In this document: positions 1-10,914 of the stretch, piece by piece
How the letters are laid out: each line of letters starts with the position of its first letter
Numbering within the stretch: position 1 is the stretch's first letter
Assembly: GCA_018715085.1 (NCBI GenBank)
Contig: DVMI01000127.1
Coordinates: 1 to 64,000 of the forward strand
Length of the DNA: 64,000 bases
Direction of reading: 5' to 3'
From: Candidatus Avidesulfovibrio excrementigallinarum
GTDB lineage: Bacteria > Desulfobacterota > Desulfovibrionia > Desulfovibrionales > Desulfovibrionaceae
The notes under the pieces: generated by a model
Database searches by the model: none
The model's input: only the letters and a program-made list of their open reading frames with translations
Told to the model about the DNA's origin: nothing
Translations under genes and position numbers: made by a program

Positions 1-40
1 AGGAAACTGAAATCGGCCGGCACAAAAAAGAGTTTAAACA

Positions 41-106
41 CAAAAAAACCGTTTCCAGAAGGAAAATACATGGATTTTGTATCCATGTTTCGCCTTTTGG
101 AAACGG
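41..106 (-). terminator. Long hairpin terminator-like structure downstream of fabI
   Basis: CCGTTTCCAGAAGGAAAATACATGGAT / loop / ATCCATGTTTCGCCTTTTGGAAACGG near-perfect inverted repeat (49-106), followed on the minus strand by TTTTTTTG. Confidence 0.7.
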
Positions 107-276
107 AATTTCACGATATTGCTGTCAAGGCAGATCCGCTTCGCGCGTTCTCACGACAGCTGCAAACGAGTTTGACAGGGGCGGCACGCGCAATGCCGGA
201 CATGCCGCCGCCAAAACTGTGAGCCTTCCCCGGCAAGTCAGACGCACTGACCAGTCAAAAGATACGCCTGACCTGC

Positions 277-1041
277 CTAGAAGCCCAGGATGTTATACCC
301 ACAGTCAACGTGCAGCACTTCACCCGTCACAGCCGCCGCATAGTCGGAGGCCAGATAGACCGCGGTATTGCCCACATTTTCGATGGTAACGTTACGGTGC
401 AGGGGGGCACATTCTTCAATCCGGCCCAGAATCGTCCTGAAATCAGAAATGCCAGACGCAGCAAGCGTCTTGATGGGGCCGGAACTGATGGCATTGATGC
501 GCACGCCGGCGGCTCCCAGATCCACAGACAGATAACGCACCGACGCTTCCAGAGCGGCCTTGGCCACCCCCATGACGTTATAATTGGGAATGACTTTTTC
601 AGACCCGTAATACGTCATGGCAAGCACGGAAGCCCCAGGATTGAACAGCGGCTCAAACGCACGGCAAAGCGCCGGCAGCGAGTAGGCCGAGATGTCCATG
701 GCCAGATGGAATCCGGCGCGGGAGGTATCAAGGTAGCGGTGCTGCAAGTCTTCGCGCGCCGCGTATGCGACCGAATGAACAAGAATGTCGATCGTTCCCC
801 ACTTTTCCCGGACGATCTCAACAGCCTCTGCAATCTGCTCGTCGCTCGTCACATCGCAGGGAAACGTGAACACTCCGCCGAGTTCTTCGGCAATGGGCAG
901 CACGCGCTTTTCAATGGCTTCACCGGCATAACTGAACGCCAGCTCTGCCCCTTCCCGCTTGAACGCCGCCGAAATACCGTAAGCGATACTCCGCGTATTG
1001 GCTACGCCGAAAATCAGCGCCTTTTTGCCTTCCAGCAACAT
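277..1041 (-). CDS. fabI: Enoyl-[acyl-carrier-protein] reductase (FabI)
   Basis: MLLEGKKALIFGVANTRSIAYGI, SDR fold, FabI-type ISSGPIKTLAASGI motif. Confidence 0.95.
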   Translation of the reverse strand: MLLEGKKALIFGVANTRSIAYGISAAFKREGAELAFSYAGEAIEKRVLPIAEELGGVFTFPCDVTSDEQIAEAVEIVREKWGTIDILVHSVAYAAREDLQHRYLDTSRAGFHLAMDISAYSLPALCRAFEPLFNPGASVLAMTYYGSEKVIPNYNVMGVAKAALEASVRYLSVDLGAAGVRINAISSGPIKTLAASGISDFRTILGRIEECAPLHRNVTIENVGNTAVYLASDYAAAVTGEVLHVDCGYNILGF

Positions 1042-1161
1042 GGATAACCCTCCTGGAAATGACGGCTGTGGACAAAACCCCCGCCACAGCCTTTCCTCTG
1101 CTTCGCCGGCCGGGCTGCGTCAACGAAAATTCCCGTACGCGCCGCGGCACCGGCCCTGTGT

Positions 1162-2058
1162 TTAAATGCCCAGTTCCCTGCCGGTCAGCATCCGATAGGC
1201 ATCCTTGTACTTGCGGCAGGTTTCCTCGACCACGGCGTCAGGCAGCGCCGGCGGAGGCGGCGTCTTATCCCAGGGCTGGGCGCTCAGCCAGTCGCGCAGA
1301 TACTGCTTGTCAAAGCTGGGCTGACTGTGGCCGGGCTGGTATGTGTCTGCAGGCCAGAACCGTGAAGAGTCCGGCGTCATCACTTCATCAATGAGTGTCA
1401 GTTTGCCGTCCACAAAACCAAATTCAAACTTGGTATCAGCCAGGATGATCCCACGCTCGGCAGCCCAGTCGCGGCCGGCGCAGTAAAGGGCCAGAGAAAC
1501 GTCGCGGACTTTGCGCGCTGTTTCCACACCCAGGATTTTCTCGGCTTCGGCCATGGAAATATTCTGGTCGTGGCTGCCCAGTTCGGCCTTGGTCGAAGGC
1601 GTGAACAGCGGCTCGTCAAGCCGGGCAGACTCAAGCAGCCCCTCGGGCAGCCTGTAGCCGCAGATTTCGCCGGTGGCCTTATAGTCCTTCCAGCCGGAAC
1701 CCGCTACATAGCCGCGCACGATGCATTCTACCGGCAGGGGCTTGGCGCGGCGCACCAGAACCGAGCGGCCTTCAAGCTCGTCGCGATAGTTGGCCAGCGC
1801 CCCGGGAAAACGGGATGCGTCGCTTTCCACAAGATGGTTGCCGATGATGTGCTTGAACTTTTCCATCCAGAACACAGTGATGCTGTTCAGTACGACGCCT
1901 TTGTAAGGCACCGGGCGGCTCATGATGACGTCAAAGGCGGACATGCGGTCCGTGGCGACCATCAGCAGCGTGTTGGCATCAATTTCATAGATGTCACGGA
2001 CTTTTCCTCTGCTGAGCAGCGTGTACTCGGAAATATTGGTAGAGGTAACAACCTGCAT
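1162..2058 (-). CDS. purC: Phosphoribosylaminoimidazole-succinocarboxamide synthase
   Basis: SRGKVRDIYEID, VECIVRGYVAGSGWKDY, LADTKFEFG motifs; internal ATG at 2058 preferred to ORF-track start. Confidence 0.95.
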   Translation of the reverse strand: MQVVTSTNISEYTLLSRGKVRDIYEIDANTLLMVATDRMSAFDVIMSRPVPYKGVVLNSITVFWMEKFKHIIGNHLVESDASRFPGALANYRDELEGRSVLVRRAKPLPVECIVRGYVAGSGWKDYKATGEICGYRLPEGLLESARLDEPLFTPSTKAELGSHDQNISMAEAEKILGVETARKVRDVSLALYCAGRDWAAERGIILADTKFEFGFVDGKLTLIDEVMTPDSSRFWPADTYQPGHSQPSFDKQYLRDWLSAQPWDKTPPPPALPDAVVEETCRKYKDAYRMLTGRELGI

Positions 2059-2089
2059 GGCGGTATCCTTGCGTAAGGGTTGACAAGCG

Positions 2090-3397
2090 CTACGGGCGCC
2101 GAATCCGACATTCCATGGAACGCGCATGGGCTTCCAACTGTTCGAGACGGGCCAGGCGGGCCACAGAGGCCGCCCTGGCTGCGGCAACCCCCGGACCGGC
2201 AGCAATCACGCTCATCCGGCGGGTAAACGTCTGCACCGAAAGCGCCGAAGAAAACCGCGCCGTGCGAACCGTAGGCAGCACATGATTGGGCCCGGCCATA
2301 TAATCGCCCAGCGGCTCCGGCGACCAGGGGCCGAGAAACACCGCGCCGGCGTTCCGCAGCTTGGGCAAAACAGCCCAGGGATCGTCAGTCAGCACTTCCA
2401 AATGTTCGGGAGCCACAGCATTGGCCAGAGCGACGGCGCTGTCAAGATCTGGCAGCGTTGCAATCACACCCCAGTCTTCCAGAGACTTGCGGGCAATCTC
2501 GGCCCGGGGCAGCTCCGGCAGGCGCGCGGCAAGGCGTTCGCGGATGCATCCGGCAAGCGTTGTGTCCCAGGTCAGACAAATGGCAGACGCCGACGGATCA
2601 TGCTCTGCCTGAGAAAGCATGTCGGCGGCAACCCAGTCCGGATCGGCCCCGGGACCTGCCAAAATGAGCACCTCGCTGGGGCCGGCAATCATGTCAATGC
2701 CCACATGCCCCTGCACCATGCGCTTGGCTGTGGTGACCCAGGCGTTGCCCGGCCCGGCTATAATATCCACAGCCGGCACAGACTCGGTGCCATAGGCCAG
2801 TGCGCCAATGGCCCAGGCCCCGCCCATACGGTACACTTCCTGAATGCCCAGAAGATGGGCAGCCGCCAAGATGTGTGGATTGAGCGTGCCGTCTCGCCGG
2901 GGTGGCGAAACCACCGCGACAGCCCCCACACCGGCGACCAGGGCAGGAATGGCGGTCATGAGCAGCGAAGAAATAAGCGGCGTCTGACCGCCGCGGCCGC
3001 CGGGGACATACAATCCCGCGCGGTCCACCGGCACGCAGTTCTGCCCCAGAATGGCGCCATCCGGGCTGGTCATGAACCACGAGCGTTCCTTCTGAGCCTC
3101 GTGGAACTCCCGGATATGCTTTGCAGCTTCTGCAATCACAGCCAGATCCGCTGGATCCACACTGCGAGAGGCGGCTTCAAGTTCCTCCTGAGAGACCCGA
3201 AGCGGCAGGGTCATCTCGGGGCAGTCAAACTGCCGGCAGTATTCAAGAACGGCCTTGTCGCCTTCTTTGCGGACCGCTTCAAGCATCGCAGCCACAGCGG
3301 CGTCACGGGAATGATCGGCGTCACCGCGCCCTTCCAGTCTGTTCAAGAGCAAAGGCCACTCGGCCTTTCCGGAAAGATGAAGCAATGAACACGGCAT
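2090..3397 (-). CDS. hisD: Histidinol dehydrogenase
   Basis: DRAGLYVPGGRGGQTPLISSLLMTAIPA, GPGNAWVTTAKRMVQG, AGPSEVLILA, QAEHDPSASA, GPNHVLPT motifs; start at MPCSLLHL. Confidence 0.95.
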   Translation of the reverse strand: MPCSLLHLSGKAEWPLLLNRLEGRGDADHSRDAAVAAMLEAVRKEGDKAVLEYCRQFDCPEMTLPLRVSQEELEAASRSVDPADLAVIAEAAKHIREFHEAQKERSWFMTSPDGAILGQNCVPVDRAGLYVPGGRGGQTPLISSLLMTAIPALVAGVGAVAVVSPPRRDGTLNPHILAAAHLLGIQEVYRMGGAWAIGALAYGTESVPAVDIIAGPGNAWVTTAKRMVQGHVGIDMIAGPSEVLILAGPGADPDWVAADMLSQAEHDPSASAICLTWDTTLAGCIRERLAARLPELPRAEIARKSLEDWGVIATLPDLDSAVALANAVAPEHLEVLTDDPWAVLPKLRNAGAVFLGPWSPEPLGDYMAGPNHVLPTVRTARFSSALSVQTFTRRMSVIAAGPGVAAARAASVARLARLEQLEAHARSMECRIRRP

Positions 3398-3541
3398 AGT
3401 CTGAACTCTCAACAATAGGATTTCCGGCCCTGCCATCGCGAAGACCTGCTCAGAACGCACAGGGTGCGGCGCATCCTGTGCATCCTGCCGGGCCCGCAGA
3501 CAACAGAAACCGGAGGTGTTCTGTCCTTGCGGGTGCAGAGG

Positions 3542-5101
3542 TTACTTTGCGTAGCCCACAGCCCTGCGTTCGCGGATGACCGTCACCTTGATCTGCCCCG
3601 GATAGGTAAGATTTTCTTCAATCTTGCCCGCAATTCCCTTACAGAGCATGAACGTTTCGTCATCGCCCACATTATCGGAATTGACCATCACCCGGATTTC
3701 GCGCCCGGCCTGAATGGCATAGGCCTTGGCCACACCTTCAAAGCTGCTGGCAATTCCCTCAAGGTCTTCAAGCCGCTTGACATAGTTCTCAAGCAGTTCC
3801 TTGCGGGCCCCGGGACGTGCACCAGAAAGCGAATCCGCAGCCTGGACAAGCACCGCCAGAGCTGTTTCAGGACGCTGATCCTCATGGTGCGCGGCGATGG
3901 CATGCACGATCTCCTTGCTTTCGTTATATTTCTTGGCCAAATCCGCGCCAATCAGCGCGTGCGGTCCTTCAACTTCATGATCAACGGCCTTGCCCAGATC
4001 GTGCAGCAGGCCGGCGCGCTTGGCCTTTTTGACGTCCATGCCAAGCTCGGCGGCCATCATGCCGCAAAGGGCTGAAACTTCAAGCGAATGCTGCAACACG
4101 TTCTGCGTGAAGCTGGTCCGGTAGCGCAACTGCCCCAGATAGCGGACCAGCTCGGGATGGATTCCGTGCACGCCCGCGTCAAAGGTCGCCTGTTCGCCAA
4201 CTTCGCGAATCTGTACTTCAAGTTCCTGCTCGCACTTGTGCACAATATCCTCAATGCGCGCGGGATGAATGCGGCCGTCTTGGATAAGGCGCTCAAGGGC
4301 CATTTTGGCAACCTGGCGACGCAGCGGGCTGTAAGCGGAAAGGATGACCGTCTCGGGCGTGTCGTCGATGATCAAATCCACCCCGGTAGCCGCCTCCAGC
4401 GCACGGATATTGCGGCCTTCACGCCCGATGATGCGTCCTTTCATGTCCTCGCTGGGCAGGGTCACGGTCGTCACCGTGTGCTCGCTGACATAATCGCCCG
4501 CATAGCGCTGAATGGCACTGGCAATGATCTCCTTGGCCTTGCGGTCCGCGCCTTCTTTGGCTTCGGCTTCGATAAGCCGCATCATTTTGGCGGCCTCATG
4601 GCGCGTGCGGGACTCTATTTCCTGGAACAGACGCGCCTTGGCTTCCTCGGCTGTGAGCCCCGACACTTCCTCGAGCCGCTGACGCTGCTCCCGGATGGTC
4701 TCTGCCAACTCTTCCTGGGCTTCTTCGAGCTTGCGCTCCTTGCGCGTCAACTCCCGTTCCGTCAGCAGCAGTTCGTGCTCTTTTTCGGTTGTCTTCTCAA
4801 GCCGCTCTTCAAGGCGCTCGCCCTGTTCCTGAAGCTTGCGATCACGGGCCTTCAGCTCGCGCTCGCGTTCTTTGAACTCGCTTTCAAGCTCCCGTTTCTG
4901 GTTGAACAAGTCGTTCTGTCCCTGGAGCAGAATTTCTTTCTTCTGAGCCTGGGCTTCCTTGCGGGCCTCCTCAACGATGCGCCCGGCCAGTTCCCTTGCG
5001 TCGCCAAGGCGCTTGGTGCACACATAGCGGTGCAAAAAATACCCTCCGCCGCAGCCCAGCAGCAGAAGAATAAGCAGCAAAATGATATTCATGGAATCCA
5101 T
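3542..5101 (-). CDS. rny: Ribonuclease Y (N-terminal TM helix, coiled coil, KH, HD domain)
   Basis: N-terminal hydrophobic helix, long E/K/R coiled coil, [31 protein letters not shown] motif [12 protein letters not shown]. Confidence 0.95.
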   Translation of the reverse strand: MDSMNIILLLILLLLGCGGGYFLHRYVCTKRLGDARELAGRIVEEARKEAQAQKKEILLQGQNDLFNQKRELESEFKERERELKARDRKLQEQGERLEERLEKTTEKEHELLLTERELTRKERKLEEAQEELAETIREQRQRLEEVSGLTAEEAKARLFQEIESRTRHEAAKMMRLIEAEAKEGADRKAKEIIASAIQRYAGDYVSEHTVTTVTLPSEDMKGRIIGREGRNIRALEAATGVDLIIDDTPETVILSAYSPLRRQVAKMALERLIQDGRIHPARIEDIVHKCEQELEVQIREVGEQATFDAGVHGIHPELVRYLGQLRYRTSFTQNVLQHSLEVSALCGMMAAELGMDVKKAKRAGLLHDLGKAVDHEVEGPHALIGADLAKKYNESKEIVHAIAAHHEDQRPETALAVLVQAADSLSGARPGARKELLENYVKRLEDLEGIASSFEGVAKAYAIQAGREIRVMVNSDNVGDDETFMLCKGIAGKIEENLTYPGQIKVTVIRERRAVGYAK

Positions 5102-5399
5102 GTCCCTTACCCCTGTTGAGCCGCTTGCAGCACACAAGCCTGCTCGCTGTATAGATTCGGACATAAAGCCCGGTAGAGCCTGGCCTGTTGGAGCAGGACA
5201 GGCAGGAGGCGGCCATGCGGCCTCCAGCGCGTCTGCGGGGAGGAACAAAAAGAGGCGGAGAGTGTGCCGCCAGAGGCGGAATCTGTTGCTGAGGACGCGC
5301 CCCGCCTGCCGGGCCACAGGCCCGAACAAAGCCGGCGAACGCCGTGGCCCGTCCGTTCAGATCACGACCGGTGCAGAAACACAGCCGAAATCATGATAC

Positions 5400-5430
5400 G
5401 GCGCTCTCCACAAACTCTGTGGACAGCGCC
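5400..5430 (-). terminator. Perfect-type hairpin downstream of 6S RNA, possible terminator or processing site
   Basis: GGCGCTcTCCACAaactcTGTGGAcAGCGCC inverted repeat; no strong T-run. Confidence 0.4.
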
Positions 5431-5444
5431 TTCGATCGGGGTAT

Positions 5445-5620
5445 CACTCCCAAGGAGCCGTGTCTTAATTACGGTGCAAAACCTGGGGTTACCAGGTGAG
5501 AATCTTGTCTGAATCTTTAGGCTTCCCCAAAGGGCTTGCACACGGATTCAGATGCTCGCTTCTCGTATATGTGCTTGTGAGGTCAGCACCGCAATAAAGA
5601 TCACGCACTCCCCAGGAAAT
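5445..5620 (-). ncRNA. ssrS: 6S RNA (ssrS)
   Basis: Lies directly downstream of zapA (typical position). Minus strand has long-range closing stems (CCTGGGGAGTGCGTG with CACGGCTCCTTGG; TTGCGGTGC with GCACCGTAA, G-U compatible only on minus strand), TCTGAATC/GATTCAGA stem, GGGGAAGCCTAAA resembling the E. coli 6S CGAGAAGCCTTAAAA segment, and ACCTGGTAACCCCAGGT hairpin. Confidence 0.75.
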
Positions 5621-5629
5621 ATCTGCCAC

Positions 5630-5893
5630 TTATGTGGCTTGCTCTATACGCTTCAGCAACGATTCGATGCGGTCTTCCGCAGTCTGAAGCCGCTGCTGTA
5701 ACTGCAACAGGTCGTAAGCAACTCCCAACGCCAGAAGTGCAAGCATTTTGTCTTTGCTCTGCAGTCCTCCGCCGCCTTTCAAACGTTCGGCCTCCCTCTC
5801 CACATACTCCCTGGCCTTCTCCACATCTTGCGGATCGGCCTGGGCTTTGAAGGAGACCTCCACCCCGGAAATGGAAAGCTGGTAGCTCCGCAT
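5630..5893 (-). CDS. zapA: Cell division protein ZapA
   Basis: 87 aa, SYQLSISGVEVSFKAQADPQDVEKAREYVEREAERLKGGGG...LALLALGVAYDLLQLQQ; adjacent 6S RNA. Confidence 0.85.
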   Translation of the reverse strand: MRSYQLSISGVEVSFKAQADPQDVEKAREYVEREAERLKGGGGLQSKDKMLALLALGVAYDLLQLQQRLQTAEDRIESLLKRIEQAT

Positions 5894-5900
5894 GATCCTA

Positions 5901-6158
5901 TCAGTTCAGTTCCTGATCCGGCGCGTCATTTCCTTGCGGCTGCTCGTCCAACTGTTCATCCAGTCGGGCCAAGATGGAGGAAATCTTCGATTCAACCTGG
6001 GCGCGAGTGTTTCGCTCCGTTTCCAGATCTCTCTTCAATTCCTGATTCTCGACCCGGAGCAGCTCTGCCTCGCGGGCCTCGAGACGCAGGATTTCGTTCT
6101 CTTCGAGCAGGCCCGTGAGCCTGGTCTCGAGCGATTCCAGAAGTTCAGAAAGTTCCAT
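5901..6158 (-). CDS. Small coiled-coil protein upstream of zapA (ZapB-like)
   Basis: 85 aa predicted coiled coil MELSELLESLETRLTGLLEENEILRLEAREAELLRVENQELKRDLE. Confidence 0.65.
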   Translation of the reverse strand: MELSELLESLETRLTGLLEENEILRLEAREAELLRVENQELKRDLETERNTRAQVESKISSILARLDEQLDEQPQGNDAPDQELN

Positions 6159-6733
6159 ACGAAAAACCTACTCTTTTTAACGGGCTATGACAAGCGTCAT
6201 CCCGTGAAGAACGTTGTATGGCAATCCGCAAAAGAAATCCTCGCGTCTTGCTGTTTCAGACTATACGCATAAGCAGGCCACTTGCCAAGCCCCATGCCCC
6301 CCTCAAAATGGCAAAACGTCCTCTTGGCGCATGTCTTAAGGACGCCTGCCTGAAGCTGGCTGGTATCGGCAGCGCCCTTCGCCGGCACATGCAGCGCCGT
6401 GCCTGCTCCCGCAGGGCGCCGCAGAGCCGGTTTTGCCAACAGCCGCTTAAAAAAGCTGAAACAGCTCCAGGGGTGCGCCGCCCGTGTCTGCCAGCTCCAT
6501 CCTGGCGTTTCTGCATCCGAACATATCCGACGGCTCCCGTATGGTACGGGCAGGGCTTGGCATGTCATTCTTTTGTGTTTTTCATGAGGGTGCGGCCGAA
6601 AACCCCGCTTTGCGCGCAGAAAGGCTGCCACTGCCGTCACGGACACGAGAGCGCTCAAGCCCGCCGGCAGCAGGCTGCAACCGGGCTGCCCTCTTCTGCT
6701 TTCCGCTCCGGCAGAAAACCCGCTCTGAAATTG

Positions 6734-6773
6734 AAAAAGGAGGATTCCCCTCAACGGGGTATCCTCCTTTTTT
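6734..6773. terminator. Bidirectional intrinsic terminator
   Basis: AAAAAGGAGGATtCCCCtcaacGGGGtATCCTCCTTTTTT. Confidence 0.75.
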
Positions 6774-6867
6774 GAGAAGCATCGCGCTGTTACAGCGTCA
6801 TAATGGCATACGCCTTCTGAAGCACCGTCTCTGCGTGTGCCAACTTCTTAAAAAGCCGGCCAGCCGG

Positions 6868-8577
6868 CTAGCGTTCAATCACGGGCGGCGTATTGGGATC
6901 GGCCTGGTCAAGATCCAAAGGATAGGCCACAAGCGTGGTCTTGCGGCTGTTGACGCCGAGCACTCCAGTGTGCGTATTGAGGCAGACGACCAGATCAAGG
7001 ACGCCGTCGTTATTGACGTCACACAAAGAGAAGTCCACCACCGTTCCCTTGATGCGCCGTGTCTTCCACAACATGCTGAGTCCCACGCCATCCCAGGTCA
7101 GCGCCTGAATTTCGCCTTCCGGGTAGTCGCGGTACGAACTGAAGAACTGCGCTGCAACAGAAATGGGATGGTTTACCAGAAGTTCCCACTGGCCGTTCCG
7201 ATCCAGATCCGCGGCAATCATGCGCATGGGCAGATAATACACGCCAGGCGTGATGATGTCGGTTGTGCCCAGGCCCGGCAGGTCGACGCATTCTTCGATG
7301 CCGCACTGCGAGCCGGAGTAGGGTTCGGCAGAAAGGTACAATTCCTTGCCATTCTTGTTGAAAATCTGGATCTTGTCGTGCTTGTTCACAGACGCCATGA
7401 GCTCATCAGAATGCTGGCCACTGGCCGGGAGCCACATGAAGTTGAACACGTTCACGCCCTTGGGCAGCGCGAGGCGGTTGGTCAGGACAAAGTCGCTGCC
7501 CTGGCGCATCACTTCATAAACGCCGGAACGGCTGAAAATGGTGTTTCTGTCGCCGCGCTGCCCCACAAGCACAGGCGCGTATAACGGCGGCATTTTGACG
7601 ACGTTCATGTAATACGGCAGTCTTGTGGCGATTTCGCGGAACTTGCCGCCCTTGAAGCTCAGAATGTACGAATAGGGCTTATCGGACTCGGTGAACAGCA
7701 TCGAAGCGCTATCCTTGGAAGTGGATCGATCGCTGTCAAGGCCCACAGAACTGACGACAATCTCAGGCACGCGGTCGCGGTTGAGGTCGATGCTGTTCAA
7801 AGCCAGCGTGATCTGCGTACGCGGCAGCTTGTATTCTGCCAGGGGTTCAAGCTGCTTCCCCCAGCGGTAGACATGCAGCTGATTCTTGTCCATGATGACG
7901 ACTTCGTTCTTGCCATCGCCATCAAAGTCGCCCGTGATCATGGCACGAGAGGCATACGGCATGCGCTGCGTCCGCAGGCGATCACCGTCCCGGCCCTGAT
8001 AACGGATCTGGGGATTCAGATATACCTGGGACTGCGACGTCTCGTTCTGGACCATCGCGGGGTTGAGCTGGCGTCCTGTTCTGGACGTGCTGCCGGAGGC
8101 AACCTGCGACGTAGCCAGAGGCCGCCCAAACAGTTCTGCATTGATGCCGTCAGCAACGTTTTGCAATGAAGGAATCAGGTCATTGACCGTAGTGGTGGCT
8201 TCGCGCCGCCACTCCTTACCGGCCTTGTCCAGCACTCTGGCGCTGATCATGGCATTCTGACCGGCAAGATTGACATCGCCCCAGACAAGATAATCCGCAC
8301 CAGACGCCTTCAGCGCGCGACGGGCAGCGTCAAGGCTGGACACACTGCCGACGCCGCCTGACGCGTCAGAAGCGGGTTCAAAATGACCTTTCCAGTACAG
8401 TCTGGAGGCGAGCATAGAGGGAATGGCCTTACCCAGATACCCGAATTCGGAGGGCCCGTTGATTGTAAACGGCGCCACAACATAGCTGCTCTTCTGCGAA
8501 GTCTGCGCCGCAGGGGCTTGCGCCGCGAAAAGCAGCGTTATACACAACACCAGTGCTGTGCCGATCATTCGATGCAT
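6868..8577 (-). CDS. Secreted VCBS/FG-GAP repeat protein
   Basis: Signal peptide MHRMIGTALVLCITLLFAAQAPAAQ; GDFDGDGKNEVVIM, DLNRDRVPEIVV, DVNNDGVLDLVVC repeats; RBS GGAAGGAG before ATG at 8577. Confidence 0.8.
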   Translation of the reverse strand: MHRMIGTALVLCITLLFAAQAPAAQTSQKSSYVVAPFTINGPSEFGYLGKAIPSMLASRLYWKGHFEPASDASGGVGSVSSLDAARRALKASGADYLVWGDVNLAGQNAMISARVLDKAGKEWRREATTTVNDLIPSLQNVADGINAELFGRPLATSQVASGSTSRTGRQLNPAMVQNETSQSQVYLNPQIRYQGRDGDRLRTQRMPYASRAMITGDFDGDGKNEVVIMDKNQLHVYRWGKQLEPLAEYKLPRTQITLALNSIDLNRDRVPEIVVSSVGLDSDRSTSKDSASMLFTESDKPYSYILSFKGGKFREIATRLPYYMNVVKMPPLYAPVLVGQRGDRNTIFSRSGVYEVMRQGSDFVLTNRLALPKGVNVFNFMWLPASGQHSDELMASVNKHDKIQIFNKNGKELYLSAEPYSGSQCGIEECVDLPGLGTTDIITPGVYYLPMRMIAADLDRNGQWELLVNHPISVAAQFFSSYRDYPEGEIQALTWDGVGLSMLWKTRRIKGTVVDFSLCDVNNDGVLDLVVCLNTHTGVLGVNSRKTTLVAYPLDLDQADPNTPPVIER

Positions 8578-8738
8578 GATAACTCCTTCCTGACCCCCAT
8601 TAAGGAGGCCGTCAAAACCTGGATCGCGTCCGGCGGCCACCGGACGCCATGCCGCTGTTGCCAAGTCTCCTTCCTCAGGCAGGAGACATATTCTGTAACT
8701 ATAGCCTGACTTTTTAAAGCCTGCAAGCTGCCTGCACC

Positions 8739-10022
8739 TTGCCCGCAGGCCACAAGGATTCTGCCGTGAACGCCCCTGTCCGCTCATTCCGCATGGTCTG
8801 TCCGCCACAACAACGTTCCCGGGTGCGGGCGCTGCTGTCCGCGCAGGGCTTCGTCTTTGAACAGGAACCGTTTCTTGACTTCGCCTTCCGGCTGGTTGAG
8901 GAGCCCTTTCCCTTAGGCCGCAGCCTGGCTGCTTTTTTTGGCCTGATTTACATTCAGGATCGCTCTTCCATGCTGCCCCCGATCGCGCTGAACCCCGCGC
9001 CTGGAAGCGGTGTGCTTGACTGCTGTGCAAGCCCTGGCAGCAAGACGGGCCTGCTCGCCCAGCTTGTCGGCGGGAATGGCTTTGTCCTGGGCAACGAACC
9101 TACGCGCTCGCGCCTGAATACGCTCCGCCGCAACATGCAGACGTTAAATCTCTTGCATGTGGCCACCTGCTGTTGGCCGGGCGAAGCCCTTCCTCTCCCG
9201 GAAGCGGAATGGGAATACATTCAGCTGGACCCTCCCTGCTCCGGCTGGGGGACTGTCGACAAAAACCCCGCTGTCCTCAAGTTATGGAAAGGCGACAAAG
9301 TGCAGCCCCTCATTGCCCTGCAAAGACAGCTGCTGCAAAAAGCGGCTGCTCTGCTCCGTCCCGGCGGCAGGCTCGTTTATTCTACCTGCACGACCAACGT
9401 GGAAGAAAACGAAAAACAGGTCCGCTTTGCCCTGGAAAACGACCTGGGGCTGACACTGCAACCGCTGCCCGCCCCTCCCGGATTTGCGATCGCCTCCCCG
9501 CAGCAGCCGGGCTGTGACGGCGTCTGGCGCGTCGACAGCACCTCTGACGGACAGGGATTCTTCATTGCCGCCTTTGTGAAAAACGGCGACGCCGCCCCCT
9601 TGTCTCTTCTCGAAGGTCCTTCCACCCCACCGTTCCAGCGCGTGCCGGATCGTGTTCTCGAGGAAGCCGGCCTTGATCGCGCTCTGCTGTCACAGGGGGA
9701 GGCCGCAATTTTTGGAGACGCCATCCATTTTCTGCCCCGGCAGGCTCTGGAACGCCTGCCGGCCGCGCTGCGCTGGCAGGGCGCACTGCTTGGCAAAGTT
9801 TCCGGAGGCCGGCCGCTGCTGTCGCCACGGCTTCGCGGAATTGCCCCTGACTCCAGCCTGCCGCGCCTCATCCTGGAAAAAACAGAAGAGGTTGAAGCAC
9901 TGCTCCAGGGCCGCAGTCTTGATACCGGCATGACCGGCCGTGAGGCCGCACTGTTCTGGCAGGATCTGCCGCTTGGACGGGTCCGTCTGAAAAACGGGCG
10001 CGCGCTCTGGACAGAAAAATAA
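8739..10022 (+). CDS. RsmB/RsmF (NOL1/NOP2/Sun) family rRNA cytosine-5 methyltransferase
   Basis: VLDCCASPGSKTGLLAQL, LDPPCSGWGTVDKNP, GGRLVYSTCTTNVEENEKQV; GTG at 8766 is an alternative start. Confidence 0.9.
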   Translation: MPAGHKDSAVNAPVRSFRMVCPPQQRSRVRALLSAQGFVFEQEPFLDFAFRLVEEPFPLGRSLAAFFGLIYIQDRSSMLPPIALNPAPGSGVLDCCASPGSKTGLLAQLVGGNGFVLGNEPTRSRLNTLRRNMQTLNLLHVATCCWPGEALPLPEAEWEYIQLDPPCSGWGTVDKNPAVLKLWKGDKVQPLIALQRQLLQKAAALLRPGGRLVYSTCTTNVEENEKQVRFALENDLGLTLQPLPAPPGFAIASPQQPGCDGVWRVDSTSDGQGFFIAAFVKNGDAAPLSLLEGPSTPPFQRVPDRVLEEAGLDRALLSQGEAAIFGDAIHFLPRQALERLPAALRWQGALLGKVSGGRPLLSPRLRGIAPDSSLPRLILEKTEEVEALLQGRSLDTGMTGREAALFWQDLPLGRVRLKNGRALWTEK

Positions 10023-10362
10023 AATAAATCACGTCGGTAGTTGTACACAGGGAAAACGTTGAAAGGGCCCGGCCTTTTTTCTTACACCTTATCATCGACG
10101 GCACACGGCAACGCGACTGCCTGTCCTGATGCCGCGGAGCTGGATACACGGTCTTGCTTTTGCTAGGTGCAACACCGTGCGCCGGGCACCGTCCCTGGAC
10201 GGCTTTACGCCCAGAAACCGGCTCTGGCGGACGCAGCAGGGCCGCGCCCGGACAAAAACATTGCCTTGCGCGGCATCGCTGGCGCAGTGCGCCTTGCAAA
10301 AGCCGATTACGCATTAAAATGCCCTGACTTTGAACCGTTTTCATGCAGCAGAAGGAACGCCT

Positions 10363-10914
10363 ATGCCCCGCAAACAGCAGTACCAGTGGCGCCAGGACGG
10401 CACAGAGGACACCGACTCCGCCCCCAGCCGTTCGCAGCGCAAACGCGACAGCGCCGCCTTGCAACGTCTGGGGGAAGAGCTGCTCGCTCTTTCCGCCCCC
10501 GCCCTTGAGACCATGCCGCTCTCTGCCGATCTCCGCGAGGCTGTCGCGGAATGGCAGCGCCTGCGCAGCCACGAAAGCAGACGCCGCCAGCTGCAATTCA
10601 TCGGACGTCTCATGCGGGAGGAGCCGGATCCGGAGGCCATCCGCGCAGCGCTTGCCGAACTGCAGGACAAGCAGGCCGCGGAGGCCTACCGGTTCCAGCA
10701 TCTGGAGGCGTGGCGCGACGCCCTGCTGACGGCCAGCCCTGAACAGCGCGCCCGTTTGTGCGCGGACTACGCACTGCCTCAGGAAAAAATTCCGGAAATT
10801 CTGGATCTCGCCGCCAAAGCCCGCAACGAACGTGACAACGGCCGCCCCCCCAGGGCTTACCGTGCGCTCTTCCGCCTGCTGCGCGAAATTGAATCCGCCA
10901 AAGAGACCTTGTAG
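10363..10914 (+). CDS. darP: DarP/YjgA (DUF615) ribosome-associated protein
   Basis: KRDSAALQRLGEELLALS..., RRRQLQFIGRLMREEPDPEAIRAAL, C-terminal RALFRLLREI. Confidence 0.8.
   Translation: MPRKQQYQWRQDGTEDTDSAPSRSQRKRDSAALQRLGEELLALSAPALETMPLSADLREAVAEWQRLRSHESRRRQLQFIGRLMREEPDPEAIRAALAELQDKQAAEAYRFQHLEAWRDALLTASPEQRARLCADYALPQEKIPEILDLAAKARNERDNGRPPRAYRALFRLLREIESAKETL

Noticed and set aside
6197-6775. Overlapping 185-aa ORFs on both strands in the zapA-6868 intergenic region
   Set aside because: Arg/Ala/Pro-rich spurious translations on both strands; no RBS or domain support.
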